From Atopobiaceae bacterium UBA7016 (GTDB taxonomy: Bacteria > Actinomycetota > Coriobacteriia > Coriobacteriales > Atopobiaceae): a stretch of 34,516 nt of DNA. Below, piece after piece: positions 8,192 through 16,520 of the stretch. The notes below the pieces were generated by a model. It was not told the DNA's origin. It saw only the letters and a list, made by a program, of their open reading frames with translations, and ran no database searches. Numbering within the stretch: position 1 is the stretch's first letter; each line of letters opens with the position of its first letter. Location: positions 1 through 34,516 of the forward strand of contig DJXA01000084.1 of assembly GCA_002449555.1 (NCBI GenBank), read 5' to 3'. Made by a program: the position numbers and the translations under genes.

Positions 8192-8250
8192 GGGACACGG
8201 GTTCCGAACCCGCGTTGCAAATGGGACACGGGTTCCGAACCCGGGTTGCA
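8192..8250. repeat. Tandem palindromic repeat, GGGTTC-GAACCC family, two units
   Basis: Two units of about 31 bases begin at 8192 and 8223 with GGGACACGGGTTCCGAACCC, then differ by one base and end GTTGCA. Each has a perfect CGGGTTC/GAACCCG stem. The second unit runs into the comFC stop codon, so the pair probably serves as the comFC terminator on the minus strand. Related single units are at 19265-19291 and 20779-20816. Confidence 0.85.
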
Positions 8251-9036
8251 CTAGCAGACGCGGGCGAGGGAGCAGGCGGTGACCGAGGCGGCACCGCGGG
8301 CGAGAAGCGCTTCTGCGCAGGCGCGCACCGACGAGCCCGTGGTGATGACGTCGTCTGCGAGGAGCACGTTGAGGCCGTGCACGTCAGAGAGCACCTCGAT
8401 GGTTCCTGCCAGATTGAGGGCTCGCTCCTCTCTTCCCAACGCACGCTGGTCGCGTGCGTTATGGCGTGCGAGCACGTCGAGCACCGGAAGCTGCAGAAAC
8501 GCAGCCAGCTCCTTCGCGACCAGCTCCATGTGGTCAAAACCGCGACGCGCATAGGCCGCGGCCGTTGCCGGCACAAAGCAGATGACGTCCGTGCGCAGCG
8601 CATCAAAGCGTGGACGCCCGTCTGCAGCATCCCAGGCACGCGCCTCGTCAAGCGAGGTGGCCATGGCGGCCGCAATCACCGGGGCGAGCCGCAGCTCGTG
8701 GCCGTCTTTGAGGGTCGAGACGAGCGCGGCGCCCACACCGTGAAACGGAAGGCTGCAGATGGTTGCGCGCGTGGGCCACGACGTAGGCGAGTCGTCGTCT
8801 ACCAGCGGCGGCGTCTCCTCATCACGGTTGCGCGAGCGATCGCACTCGGTGCAGGTCAGCCAACCATGCGGCGCGCCACAGACAGGGCAGGCAAAGCGCT
8901 GCTCGATCCAGGGAAGCGACGCTCGGCACTCCTCGCACAAGAGCTCGCCAGGGAGGTTGCAGCCTACGCAGCGCGTTGGCCAGAGGAGCTCTGCCAGGGC
9001 CTCGCCGGCACCAGCAAGCTGGGCCTCATGTGCCAC
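8251..9036 (-). CDS. comFC: ComF family phosphoribosyltransferase-like protein
   Basis: The protein has 261 residues. The N-terminus carries two zinc-ribbon cysteine sets: C23, C26, C34, C37 ('CVGCNLPGELLCEEC') and C50, C53, C62, C65 ('CPVCG...CTEC'). The C-terminus is a type I phosphoribosyltransferase-like fold with the phosphate-binding loop 'VLLADDVITTGSS'. ComFC proteins are cytoplasmic and in other bacteria support natural transformation together with the helicase ComFA; no ComFA is seen here. The gene starts three bases after the tatD stop, making an operon rsmA-tatD-comFC. The proposed raiA-type RNA lies downstream on the same strand. Confidence 0.92.
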   Translation of the reverse strand: MAHEAQLAGAGEALAELLWPTRCVGCNLPGELLCEECRASLPWIEQRFACPVCGAPHGWLTCTECDRSRNRDEETPPLVDDDSPTSWPTRATICSLPFHGVGAALVSTLKDGHELRLAPVIAAAMATSLDEARAWDAADGRPRFDALRTDVICFVPATAAAYARRGFDHMELVAKELAAFLQLPVLDVLARHNARDQRALGREERALNLAGTIEVLSDVHGLNVLLADDVITTGSSVRACAEALLARGAASVTACSLARVC

Positions 9037-9039
9037 GGA

Positions 9040-10089
9040 CTACCGCCGCCTCAGCAGCGTGCAGGCGTTGTTCCACAGAGCTTGGTAGGTTTCCGCCGGC
9101 GTAGAGACGCCCGCCTCGTCGCGAACGGCCGCGACACACGCGGCGGAGTAGGCAACCATCGCGGGCTGGCACTCCAAGCCGCGCAGGGGCACCGGCGCCA
9201 TGTAGGGGCTGTCGGTCTCAGAAAGCAGCAGATGGGCGGGGCAGGCCGCAGCGGCAACGCGAATGTCTTCCGAGCGCGCGAAGGTGACGGCCCCGCCAAA
9301 AGCCGCGTGACAGCCGAGCCGCGTGAAGGGCTCCAGCACCTCAGGGCCCGAGGTGTAGCAGTGCAGGTCGCAGCCCTCCGCAGGCACGCCCTCGCTTCGC
9401 AGGACCTCAAGCGCGAGGTCATGGCCGGTGCTGTGGACGTCGTCCTCTTCGTCGCGCAGGTGCAGCTCTACCGGCAGCTTCAGCTCGTGCGCCAGGCGCA
9501 GTTGCTCGACGAAGGCATCCGCCTGCACCTCGGGGCCAAGCTCGCTGTACGGGCCAAAGTCCAGGCCAAACTCGCCCACGCCCACGCACCTCGCGCTCTG
9601 AAGAAGTGCCTCGAGCGCCTCGTGCGACGCCTCGCCAAAGGCAGCGTCAGAGCGCTCCGTGGAGCCCCTGCCCAGGAAGGCCTCGGCGCCATAGGGATGC
9701 ACGCCCGCAACGATGCGCACGTTGTCCACCAGCGCGGGCACGTCCTCGTAGCCCGCAACCACAGGCGCGGCAAAGCCACGGGCCTCGGCGGCGTCGAGCA
9801 GCTCTGCAGCCTGGGCCACCACACGGTCAAGCCAGGCGAGCGTCGCGGGCGCGTCATGCGCGTCGCCAACGGGGTCAAGCGGAACCACCAGCAGGCGAAC
9901 ACCCACCAGCGCGGCACGCGCAAGGGCCACGGCAGGGTCGTTCTTGCGAAAGTGAGTCAGATGCCCGTGACTGTCGGCCAGCGGGGCCAACGCCTGCGGA
10001 AGCTCCACAGGCCTGCCCTTCTTGTCATGGAAGAGGCATCCGTCCTCCCCCAAGAGCTCTACCAGCGCCTCATTCACGTTCCACGTCAT
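9040..10089 (-). CDS. tatD: TatD family metal-dependent deoxyribonuclease
   Basis: The protein has 349 residues. The amidohydrolase-like barrel begins with the metal motif 'DSHGHL' (D39, H41, H43), followed by 'IVAGVHPYGAEAF', the family motif 'GVGEFGLDFG' and the histidines of 'ELHLRDEEDD' and 'CDLHCYTSG'. 'ETDSPYMAPVPLRG' near the end is the usual TatD signature. TatD proteins are 3'-5' DNA exonucleases in repair and fragmentation. The protein is longer than the usual 260 residues: about 38 residues precede the barrel, and about 35 extra residues follow the first metal motif ('RLLVVPLDPVGDAHD' region). Its ATG overlaps the rsmA stop by four bases (ATGA), implying translational coupling. Confidence 0.92.
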   Translation of the reverse strand: MTWNVNEALVELLGEDGCLFHDKKGRPVELPQALAPLADSHGHLTHFRKNDPAVALARAALVGVRLLVVPLDPVGDAHDAPATLAWLDRVVAQAAELLDAAEARGFAAPVVAGYEDVPALVDNVRIVAGVHPYGAEAFLGRGSTERSDAAFGEASHEALEALLQSARCVGVGEFGLDFGPYSELGPEVQADAFVEQLRLAHELKLPVELHLRDEEDDVHSTGHDLALEVLRSEGVPAEGCDLHCYTSGPEVLEPFTRLGCHAAFGGAVTFARSEDIRVAAAACPAHLLLSETDSPYMAPVPLRGLECQPAMVAYSAACVAAVRDEAGVSTPAETYQALWNNACTLLRRR

Positions 10090-10922
10090 GCGGACGCCTC
10101 CTCAAGAGCCCGCGCGAGGGCCACGAACTCGTGGACAGAAAGCGTTTCGGCCCGGCAGGTAGGCGCGATGCCCGTCTGCGCGAAGGCCGCATCGAGCGCC
10201 TCCTTGGCAAAGCCCGAAGCCGCCATGGAGTTGCGAATGGTCTTTCTGCGCTGGGCAAACGCGGCATCGATGACCTGCGCCGTATTGGCTGGAGCGCCCT
10301 CGACGGGAGCGCGGTCGATGCGCACCACGGCCGAGTTGACGTGCGGCGGCGGCATGAAGTTACCCGGACCCACCTCAAAGCGGCCCGTCACCGTGCCCTC
10401 AAGCGCAAGCTTGGCCGTATAAGCGCCGTAGGCCTTGTTGCCCGGATGCGCGGCAATGCGATCGGCCACCTCGGCCTGCACCATCACCACGGCGCGCTGC
10501 ACGCTCGGTACCTGCTGAAAGACGTCCAGGATGAGGGTGGCGGCCACCTGGTAGGGTAGGTTGGACACAAATGCCGTGGGCTCGCAGGTGAGGCCGCCGG
10601 GGATGACCTTGAGGGCGTCGCCCATCAGAAGCTCGAAGCGGCCGGTGGGCACGCAGGTCTGGCCCAGCACGGGCTCAAGCTCGTGGTCCGCCTCCACGGC
10701 AACCACCTTACCCGCCGCATCGAGTAGCGCCACGGAAAGCGTGCCGATACCCGGGCCCACCTCAAGAACTACGTCCTCGAGCGAGAGGTCCGCCAGACGG
10801 ATGATCTTGCCAATAACGTCGTCATTCACCAGGAAGTTCTGGCCCAGCCGGTGCTTGGTGGCCAGGCCAAAGCGCTCCAGCGTCGCACGCGTCTCGCGCG
10901 CGTTAGCAAGATACGAGTACAC
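10086..10922 (-). CDS. rsmA: 16S rRNA (adenine1518/1519-N6) dimethyltransferase
   Basis: RsmA/KsgA dimethylates two adjacent adenines in helix 45 of 16S rRNA. The sequence shows 'KHRLGQNFLVND', the SAM-binding motif 'VLEVGPGIGTLS', acidic 'VVAVEADHEL', the catalytic 'NLPYQVA' and the C-terminal 'FAQRRKTIRNSM'. I choose the GTG at 10922 because GAGGGAGG lies five bases before it. The ATG codons at 10943 and 10937 lie in or at the edge of a long hairpin and lack a ribosome site. That hairpin fills the gap to metG. The stop overlaps the tatD start by four bases. Confidence 0.95.
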   Translation of the reverse strand: MYSYLANARETRATLERFGLATKHRLGQNFLVNDDVIGKIIRLADLSLEDVVLEVGPGIGTLSVALLDAAGKVVAVEADHELEPVLGQTCVPTGRFELLMGDALKVIPGGLTCEPTAFVSNLPYQVAATLILDVFQQVPSVQRAVVMVQAEVADRIAAHPGNKAYGAYTAKLALEGTVTGRFEVGPGNFMPPPHVNSAVVRIDRAPVEGAPANTAQVIDAAFAQRRKTIRNSMAASGFAKEALDAAFAQTGIAPTCRAETLSVHEFVALARALEEASA

Positions 10923-10937
10923 AGTCGCCTCCCTCAT

Positions 10938-11008
10938 ACCCATACGATGGGGACAGGCACCGTAGTTCGGAAATCCGAACTACGGTGCCTGTCCCATTTG
11001 TATGGGTT
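10938..11008. repeat. Long hairpin between metG and rsmA (GGGACAGGC family)
   Basis: A near-perfect palindrome: GGGACAGGCACC...GTTCGGA on the left pairs with TCCGAAC...GGTGCCTGTCCC on the right around two bases. A further ACCCATAC/GTATGGGT stem lies outside it. It occupies almost the whole gap between the metG stop (11010) and the rsmA ribosome site, so it may terminate metG or modulate rsmA. A related hairpin with a GGGACAGGCCC arm is at 24035-24082. Confidence 0.85.
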
Positions 11009-11009
11009 G

Positions 11010-12614
11010 TTACTTCTTGGCGGGCTGCAGACGCGGGAAGAGCGCGTCGCCCTTGGTGACGGCAACGCCGCCCTTCAGGCCGCCCCATGCGCACGCGGCG
11101 CGCAGGTCGGCAGTGTCGGCCTCGTCCTCAAGCGACATGCGGCGCAGCACCTCGGCCGAGGTGGTGGGCATGAACGGCGAGAGCAGATGCGCGGAGATGC
11201 GGATGGCCTCCAGCAGGTTGGCCATCACCTGCGCGAGCTCGCCGGCGCGGGCGGGATCCTTGGCGATGCCCCAGGGCGCGGAGTCCTCGATGTAGTGGTT
11301 GGCGGCATGGATGAGCTCCATGACCTCGTCCTTTGCCACGCCGTACGCAATGCGATCCATGGCGGCGCAGTAGCGGTCGGCGATGCCCTCGGCAACGCTG
11401 CGCAGCGGGTTCTCCACGTCAGCCCAGCCCTCAGCAAGCTCGGGCGTCTTGCCGTCAAAGTACTTGGCGCTCATGTTGAGGGTGCGGCTCACCAGGTTGC
11501 CCCAGCTGTTGGCTAGGTCGGCGTTGTAGACCTGCTCCATGCGGCCGAAGCTGATGCCGCCGTCCTCGCCCGGCACGCAGTCGGTCATGAAGTAGTAGCG
11601 GTAGCCCTCGACGCCCAGCAGGTCGATGACGTCCTGCGGCGCGATGGCGTTGCCCAGCGACTTGGACATCTTGCGGGTCTGGCCGGTCTCGTCGTCGCGC
11701 ACCATCAGGAAGCCGTGCGCAAAGACGTGCTCGGGCACGGCCTCGCCAATGGCCATGAGCATGGCCGGCCAGATGACGCAGTGGAAGCGGATGATGTCCT
11801 TGCCCACCACGTTGAACTGCGCGGGCCAGCGGAAGGCGTACTCATCGGCCATGTCGGGGTTACCGAAGCCCACGGCCGTGGCATAGTTGAGCAGCGCGTC
11901 AAACCACACGTAGGTGACGTGCTTGTCGTCAAACGGCACGGGGATGCCCCAGTCAAAGCTCGTGCGGGAGACCGAGATGTCCTTCAGGCCGCCCTCGACG
12001 AAGGTGCGGACCTCGTTCATGCGGAAGTCGGGCATGACGAAGTCAGGATGCTCGGCATACAGGGCGAGCAGCTTGTCCTGGAAGGCGGACAGTTTGAAGA
12101 ACCAAGACTCCTCCTGGACGCGCTCCAGGGGACGGCCGCAGTCGGGGCAGAGGTGCTGGCCCTCGGTGTGGCGCTCCTCGTCGGCCTTCTGCACCTGGGT
12201 CTCAGTGAAGTAGGTCTCCTCGGGCACGCAGTACCAGCCGTCGTAGCTGCCCTTATAGATGTAGCCGGCCTCCTTCATGCGCTCCCAGAGGTACTGGACG
12301 GCCTTGATCTGGCGCTCCTCCGTGGTACGGATGAAGTCGTCGTTGCTGATCTCGAGCGTGTGCCAGATCTCGTGGAAGGCGGGCGCGAGGGAGTCGCACC
12401 ACTCCTGCGGAGTCATGTTGTGCTCCTCGGCGGCACGCTGGACCTTCTCGCCGTGCTCGTCAAGGCCGGTGAGGAACTTGACGTCGTAACCCATGGCGCG
12501 CTTGTAGCGGGCCATGACGTCGCACATGATGGTGCAGTACGCGGTACCCAGGTGGGGCGCGGCGTTTACGTAGTAGATGGGGGTGGTGATGTAGAAGCTG
12601 GGCTTGTCTGCCAT
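11010..12614 (-). CDS. metG: Methionine--tRNA ligase
   Basis: This class I aminoacyl-tRNA synthetase charges initiator and elongator tRNA-Met. It has 534 residues. The HIGH equivalent is 'PHLGTAY' near residue 20. The connective domain carries one zinc-type pair ('LCPDCGRPL'), and 'RKMSKSLGN' is the KMSKS loop. The anticodon-binding helical domain follows ('NLVSRTLNMSAKYF...SPFMPTTSAEVL'). The protein ends soon afterwards, so the optional C-terminal tRNA-binding (EMAP-like) domain is absent, as in many shorter MetG. The ATG at 12614 has AGGAGG upstream. It is followed by a strong hairpin and then rsmA on the same strand. Confidence 0.97.
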   Translation of the reverse strand: MADKPSFYITTPIYYVNAAPHLGTAYCTIMCDVMARYKRAMGYDVKFLTGLDEHGEKVQRAAEEHNMTPQEWCDSLAPAFHEIWHTLEISNDDFIRTTEERQIKAVQYLWERMKEAGYIYKGSYDGWYCVPEETYFTETQVQKADEERHTEGQHLCPDCGRPLERVQEESWFFKLSAFQDKLLALYAEHPDFVMPDFRMNEVRTFVEGGLKDISVSRTSFDWGIPVPFDDKHVTYVWFDALLNYATAVGFGNPDMADEYAFRWPAQFNVVGKDIIRFHCVIWPAMLMAIGEAVPEHVFAHGFLMVRDDETGQTRKMSKSLGNAIAPQDVIDLLGVEGYRYYFMTDCVPGEDGGISFGRMEQVYNADLANSWGNLVSRTLNMSAKYFDGKTPELAEGWADVENPLRSVAEGIADRYCAAMDRIAYGVAKDEVMELIHAANHYIEDSAPWGIAKDPARAGELAQVMANLLEAIRISAHLLSPFMPTTSAEVLRRMSLEDEADTADLRAACAWGGLKGGVAVTKGDALFPRLQPAKK

Positions 12615-12694
12615 GAGGCTCCTCCTAATGACGAAGGCTGCTGCAACTTTTCTAGTGTATCACCTCTTGCGGCGCATCGGCTCGCCATAATGCT

Positions 12695-12723
12695 GGAACC
12701 AGAGGGTCCGACCTTGTGGTCCC
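12695..12723. repeat. Imperfect hairpin of the GGGTCGGACCC family
   Basis: GGAACCAGAGGGT and ACCTTGTGGTCCC pair with two mismatches and a wobble around CCG. It lies between the rsmI stop and the metG start on the minus strand. It resembles the cleaner copies at 25110-25146, 29504-29546 and 30463-30495, and is probably the rsmI terminator. Confidence 0.6.
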
Positions 12724-12728
12724 GGGAC

Positions 12729-13595
12729 CTATCGCGTGGAAGAGGTAATCGCGTCGTAGACGTCAGCACGGGGGACGCCGTAGGCCTTGGCGAGGCGTTT
12801 AGCCAGGGCGCTGGCACGCTCGCCGGCAGCCAAGCCCTCGGCAATGGCCTCGTCAAGCGAGAGCGACTGTGCCTGTATGCCCGCCGCGGCCTCCTCGCCC
12901 TCAACGGGACCCTCGATGACCACCACGCACTCACCCTTGACCTCTTCGCGGGCGGCAATCTCTTCCGCTACCTGCGGCGCAAGGCCGCGCACGCACTCTT
13001 CGTGCAGCTTTGTGAGCTCGCGCACCAACGCCACGCGGCGCAGCGGAAACACCTCCGCGATGACGGCAAGCGTAGCCGCCACACGGCGCGGGGACTCGTA
13101 CAGCACAAGCGCACCAGGCACCGTGGCAAGCGCACGCAAACGCTCGGCCATGGGGCCTTTCTTGCGCGGCAGGAAGCCCTCAAAGAAGAAGTGCTCCATG
13201 GGAAGGCCAGAGGCAACCAAGGCGCACGTCACCGCAGACGGCCCCGGAATGACCTCAACGCGCAGGCCTGCATCTAGCGCGGCATCAACCAGCCGCTGGC
13301 CAGGATCAGACACGCCGGGCATGCCCGCATCCGAGACAAAGGCCACACGCTCCCCCGCCGCGAGGCGCTCGAGCACTTGAGGAACGCGCTCCGCCAGGAC
13401 GTTCTCATCCGCGCGCTGCAGCGGCACGTGAATGCCAAAGTGCGCCAACAGCTTGGAGGTGACACGCGTGTCCTCGCACAACAGCAGGTCGGCGTCGGTC
13501 AGCGTCTGGACCACGCGCGGCGAAGCATCAGAAAGGTTGCCGATGGGCGTACCCACCATGTACAGGGTGCCGCAAGCGGCAGCAGCAGAACTCAT
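12729..13595 (-). CDS. rsmI: 16S rRNA (cytidine1402-2'-O)-methyltransferase
   Basis: The protein has 288 residues. RsmI methylates the ribose of C1402 in 16S rRNA with SAM. Signatures in order are 'LYMVGTPIGNLSDASPR', 'LLLCEDTRVTSKLL', 'VAFVSDAGMPGVSDPG', 'EVIPGPSAVTCALV' and 'FEGFLPRKKG', all typical of the tetrapyrrole-methylase-fold RsmI family. A Lys/Ala-rich helical tail ends it ('ALAKRLAKAYGVPRADVY'). Its ATG overlaps the stop of the upstream GH5-like gene by one base (TAATG), so the two are translationally coupled even though their functions look unrelated. Confidence 0.95.
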   Translation of the reverse strand: MSSAAAACGTLYMVGTPIGNLSDASPRVVQTLTDADLLLCEDTRVTSKLLAHFGIHVPLQRADENVLAERVPQVLERLAAGERVAFVSDAGMPGVSDPGQRLVDAALDAGLRVEVIPGPSAVTCALVASGLPMEHFFFEGFLPRKKGPMAERLRALATVPGALVLYESPRRVAATLAVIAEVFPLRRVALVRELTKLHEECVRGLAPQVAEEIAAREEVKGECVVVIEGPVEGEEAAAGIQAQSLSLDEAIAEGLAAGERASALAKRLAKAYGVPRADVYDAITSSTR

Positions 13596-14641
13596 TAGTC
13601 AAGCATCCTACGTTCGAAGGTGGCGAGCGAGACGCGCGCATCCCAACCCGAGAGCCGCCCGCTTGTCTTCCAGGTCTCGAAGAACCACGCCGAGCAGTTT
13701 CTGAACACCGCGAGCTGCTCAGAGATGAAGACGCGCTCGAGCGCGATACGCCCTTCTGGCGTCATGAGCGAGTCTGCGTACGGCAGCGCACCAGACCATG
13801 ATCCCACCATGGTGGGAAGGCCGCTCTTCTTTGCGTCCGACAGACGCTTGCGCGCACCGTCGGCCAAGCGCCGCACGCCCGAGGGGCCAGACGCCGAGCG
13901 GTGCGCGTCGGCAAGGTTTCTCATGCTGCAGTCGAGCCAGACGTTCTCGTAGCGGCTTTGGGCCATGAAGTGCCGCCAAGAGCCAGGCAGGCCCGCGTCG
14001 GGAAGAATGACCACTGGGTCCTCCCCCGCAGCGCGACGAATGGCCTGGTAGGCGTCGCGGTAGTAGTTACGCAGCGCTGGCAGCTGGATGCCGTCGGTTA
14101 CCTGCAGCCACTGATGGCGTTGGACCTGCGGCGAGGCAAGCACCTCAAACCCAAAGAAGCCGTCACGCGAGGCGTAGCGTCGCGCAAGCGCCGACACGAC
14201 CTCGAGCAGCGCGTCTTTGTAGTCTCTGAAGTCAAGGCTTCCGTCGATGGCGATGTTGGCGAAGTCGCGATGGCCGGGCGAAGCGTCGAGCATGAGCACG
14301 ACCTTGAGGCCAACCTCCTCCGCCCAATCGAACGCCTTGTCAACGTAGTCAACGCAGCCCACGTAGGGGCCGCACTCGGGGCCCTTCGATCCGTAGACGT
14401 ACCACGGAACGGGAAGCCTTACGGCGTTGAAGCCACGCGACGCGATGCGCACGAAGTCGGAAGACTCGAAGAACTCCTCGCGGTGCGTGCGGACCAGCGC
14501 GCGATAGCGCTTGCGTCCAAGCGAGCTGACCAGCGAGGGCTCGTCAAGCGCGCCAGATTCGGCAAAGAGTTCGGGCGTTACCCATGACTCAAGCGTCAGC
14601 CACCCTGTCAGGTTGACACCGTGTAGCGCTCGCTCAGCCAT
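13595..14641 (-). CDS. GH5-like (exo-beta-glucanase fold) protein lacking both catalytic glutamates
   Basis: The protein has 348 residues from the ATG at 14641 (AAGGGAG upstream). The fold is like family GH5 exo-1,3-beta-glucanases: 'LHGVNLTGWLTLESWVTPELF', 'ASRGFNAVRLPVPWYVY', 'VDYVDKAFDWAEEVGLKVVL' and 'CSAWFFETWKTSG'. The acid/base motif LLNEP reads 'EVLASP' (Ser170 in place of Glu), and the nucleophile motif GEWS reads 'MVGSWSGALPYAD' (Ser281 in place of Glu). The conserved His of DLHGAPG is also missing ('LDASPGH'). The frame is intact, so it is probably a pseudoenzyme, perhaps a carbohydrate-binding protein. There is no signal peptide. It is translationally coupled to rsmI. Confidence 0.8.
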   Translation of the reverse strand: MAERALHGVNLTGWLTLESWVTPELFAESGALDEPSLVSSLGRKRYRALVRTHREEFFESSDFVRIASRGFNAVRLPVPWYVYGSKGPECGPYVGCVDYVDKAFDWAEEVGLKVVLMLDASPGHRDFANIAIDGSLDFRDYKDALLEVVSALARRYASRDGFFGFEVLASPQVQRHQWLQVTDGIQLPALRNYYRDAYQAIRRAAGEDPVVILPDAGLPGSWRHFMAQSRYENVWLDCSMRNLADAHRSASGPSGVRRLADGARKRLSDAKKSGLPTMVGSWSGALPYADSLMTPEGRIALERVFISEQLAVFRNCSAWFFETWKTSGRLSGWDARVSLATFERRMLD

Positions 14642-14755
14642 GCGCACTCCCTTCTCAATGGTCCTTTGGATTTGAGTATAGACCCTCGTCGGACAACAAT
14701 CGGGAGCAAGGCGCGATGTTATGACGAGCTAACACCACTGGCGTGCGAGCGGAAA

Positions 14756-14827
14756 CGCAATTTCGGTCCCTGACTCCTAAATTGCATTGTGTACCATGCA
14801 ATTTAGGAGTCAGGGACCGAAATTGCG
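14756..14827. repeat. Perfect 32-base-pair hairpin (CTCCTAAATTGCAT family)
   Basis: Bases 14756-14787 and 14796-14827 are exact reverse complements around an eight-base loop. The arm contains GGTCCCTGACTCCTAAATT. It lies directly after the GH13 stop on the minus strand and may act as its terminator. A single copy of one arm, with one base changed, lies at 16521-16551 just upstream of the same gene. Confidence 0.95.
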
Positions 14828-14831
14828 CGGG

Positions 14832-16496
14832 CTACTTCACCAGGAGGGCGAAGCACTCGTACGGGCGCAGTGTGCCCGCGGGGCCGGGCTCGGCATAGTT
14901 TTCGGCCAAACGCTCGGCGCCCTCATAGCCGGCCGGCACGTCAAACGCCACGTCGTGGTCAGAGAAGTTGCACGCCACCAGCATGCGCTCGTCGCCCAGC
15001 GCGCGCTCGTACACAAACAGCTCCTCGCTCTCGGGCAGAAGGAGCCGGAACGTGCCATGCACCACCAGGTCGCTCTGATGTCGCAGAGCGATAAGCCGCT
15101 GGTAGTGGGCAAAGACCGACGTTGGGTCGTCCACCTGGGCGGCCGCGTTAATCTGGGCCGTGTTGGGGTTGACCGGCAGCCACGGATGCCCCGTGGTAAA
15201 CCCGCCCAGCGGCGTGGCGTCCCACTGCATCGGCGTGCGCGCGTTGTCACGGCAGATCTCGCGCATGGCGGCCATGGCCTCTTCGTGGCTGCATCCGCAA
15301 TCCTGCGTCAGCATGCGGTAGGCATCGTGCGCCTCGAGGTCATCAATCAGGCTCATGTCCTCGAAGGGATAGTTGGTCATGCCCAGCTCTTCGCCCTGGT
15401 AGATGTAGGGGGTACCCTTCATCAGGTGCAGGCACGTGGCCAGCATCTTTGCGGAAAGCTCGCGCCACTCGGGCGCGTCGTTGGCCCAGCGGCTCACGGC
15501 GCGCGGCTGGTCATGGTTGTCCCAGAAGAGGCTGTTCCACGCGACGCCCTCAAGGCCCGTTTCCCAATGCTCAAACACGCGCTTGAGGTCAACCAGGCGC
15601 GGCTTGTCGGTCACCCACTTGCCGCGATCCGGGCTTCCCGTCAAGCCCACGTGCTCAAACTGGAACACCATGGAGAGCTCGCTGCCGTCGAGGTTGGCGT
15701 ACTTGCGTGCGGTCTCAACCGTGGCACCACCAACCTCACCTACCGTCATGGTGTCGTAGCGCGAGAGCACGCGCTGGCGCATCTCTCGCAGCCAGGGGTG
15801 CACGCGCTCGTCCTGGATGAGCGGGTCGAGCCGCGCGTATCCCGTGGGGCCGGGCTCGCCGCTGGGGAAGGTCGTGTCCTTGGCGATCATGCCGATGACG
15901 TCCATGCGGAAGCCGTCGACGCCCTTGGCCAGCCAGAAGTCCATCAGGTCGTAGACCTCGTCGCGCACGCGCGGGTTCTCCCAGTTGAGGTCGGGCTGCT
16001 TGACCGAGAAGCAATGCAGGTAGTACTGCCGCGTGGCCTCGTCCCACTGCCAGATGCTGCCACCAAAGACACCGCCCATGTTGGAGGGCTCGTGACCATC
16101 AACCGGGTCGCGCCAGTAGTAGTAATCGCGGTAGGGGTTGTCGCGGCTGCTGCGGCTCTCCGTGAACCACCAGTGCTCGTCGGAGGTGTGGTTGGCCACA
16201 AGGTCCATCACGATCTTGATGCCCAGGCCATGCGCGGTGGCGAGCATCGTGTCGAAGTCCTCCATGGTGCCGAAGACCGGCGCGATGGCGCGGTAGTCGC
16301 TGATGTCGTAGCCGTTGTCATCCATGGGGCTCTCGTACACGGGGCTGAGCCAGATGACGTCCACGCCCAGCTTGGCGAGGTACGGAAGCTGGCTGGTGAT
16401 GCCCTTGAGGTCACCGATGCCGTCGCCGTCGCTGTCCTGGAAGCTCTTGGGATAGACCTGGTACACCACCGCGCGCTGCCACCACTGCTCTGCCAT
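14832..16496 (-). CDS. GH13 alpha-glucosidase (oligo-1,6-glucosidase type)
   Basis: The protein has 554 residues and no signal peptide, so it is cytoplasmic. It hydrolyses alpha-glucosidic links at the non-reducing end of short oligosaccharides. Visible motifs: calcium loop 'DSDGDGIGD' (21-29), 'DLVANHTSDEH' (98-108), nucleophile D199 in 'GFRMDVIGMI', acid/base E254 in 'TVGEVGG', and D329 in 'WDNHDQPR'. The residue after the nucleophile is Val, which in this subfamily goes with alpha-1,6 (isomaltose-type) rather than alpha-1,4 specificity; trehalose-6-phosphate hydrolase is a possible alternative. The ATG at 16496 has GAGGAGAGGGG upstream. The gene is bracketed by two members of one repeat family (14756-14827 and 16521-16551). 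Confidence 0.93.
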   Translation of the reverse strand: MAEQWWQRAVVYQVYPKSFQDSDGDGIGDLKGITSQLPYLAKLGVDVIWLSPVYESPMDDNGYDISDYRAIAPVFGTMEDFDTMLATAHGLGIKIVMDLVANHTSDEHWWFTESRSSRDNPYRDYYYWRDPVDGHEPSNMGGVFGGSIWQWDEATRQYYLHCFSVKQPDLNWENPRVRDEVYDLMDFWLAKGVDGFRMDVIGMIAKDTTFPSGEPGPTGYARLDPLIQDERVHPWLREMRQRVLSRYDTMTVGEVGGATVETARKYANLDGSELSMVFQFEHVGLTGSPDRGKWVTDKPRLVDLKRVFEHWETGLEGVAWNSLFWDNHDQPRAVSRWANDAPEWRELSAKMLATCLHLMKGTPYIYQGEELGMTNYPFEDMSLIDDLEAHDAYRMLTQDCGCSHEEAMAAMREICRDNARTPMQWDATPLGGFTTGHPWLPVNPNTAQINAAAQVDDPTSVFAHYQRLIALRHQSDLVVHGTFRLLLPESEELFVYERALGDERMLVACNFSDHDVAFDVPAGYEGAERLAENYAEPGPAGTLRPYECFALLVK

Positions 16497-16520
16497 GACA
16501 ACCCCTCTCCTCTGCCGATC

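Noticed and set aside
8192..8250. Possible CRISPR-like array or tRNA remnant from the tandem GGGTTC-GAACCC units
   Set aside because: There are only two units, with no spacer of constant length and no cas genes. The units are self-complementary hairpins, and no acceptor stem or anticodon arm is present, so neither call is supported.
8215..10422. A 735-codon open frame on the plus strand
   Set aside because: It lies opposite comFC, tatD and rsmA, all with clear catalytic motifs. It is an antisense shadow of high-GC codon bias.
10923..10943. ATG codons at 10943 and 10937 as rsmA starts
   Set aside because: They lie in or at the edge of the long hairpin and have no ribosome site. A GAGGGAGG site fits the GTG at 10922.
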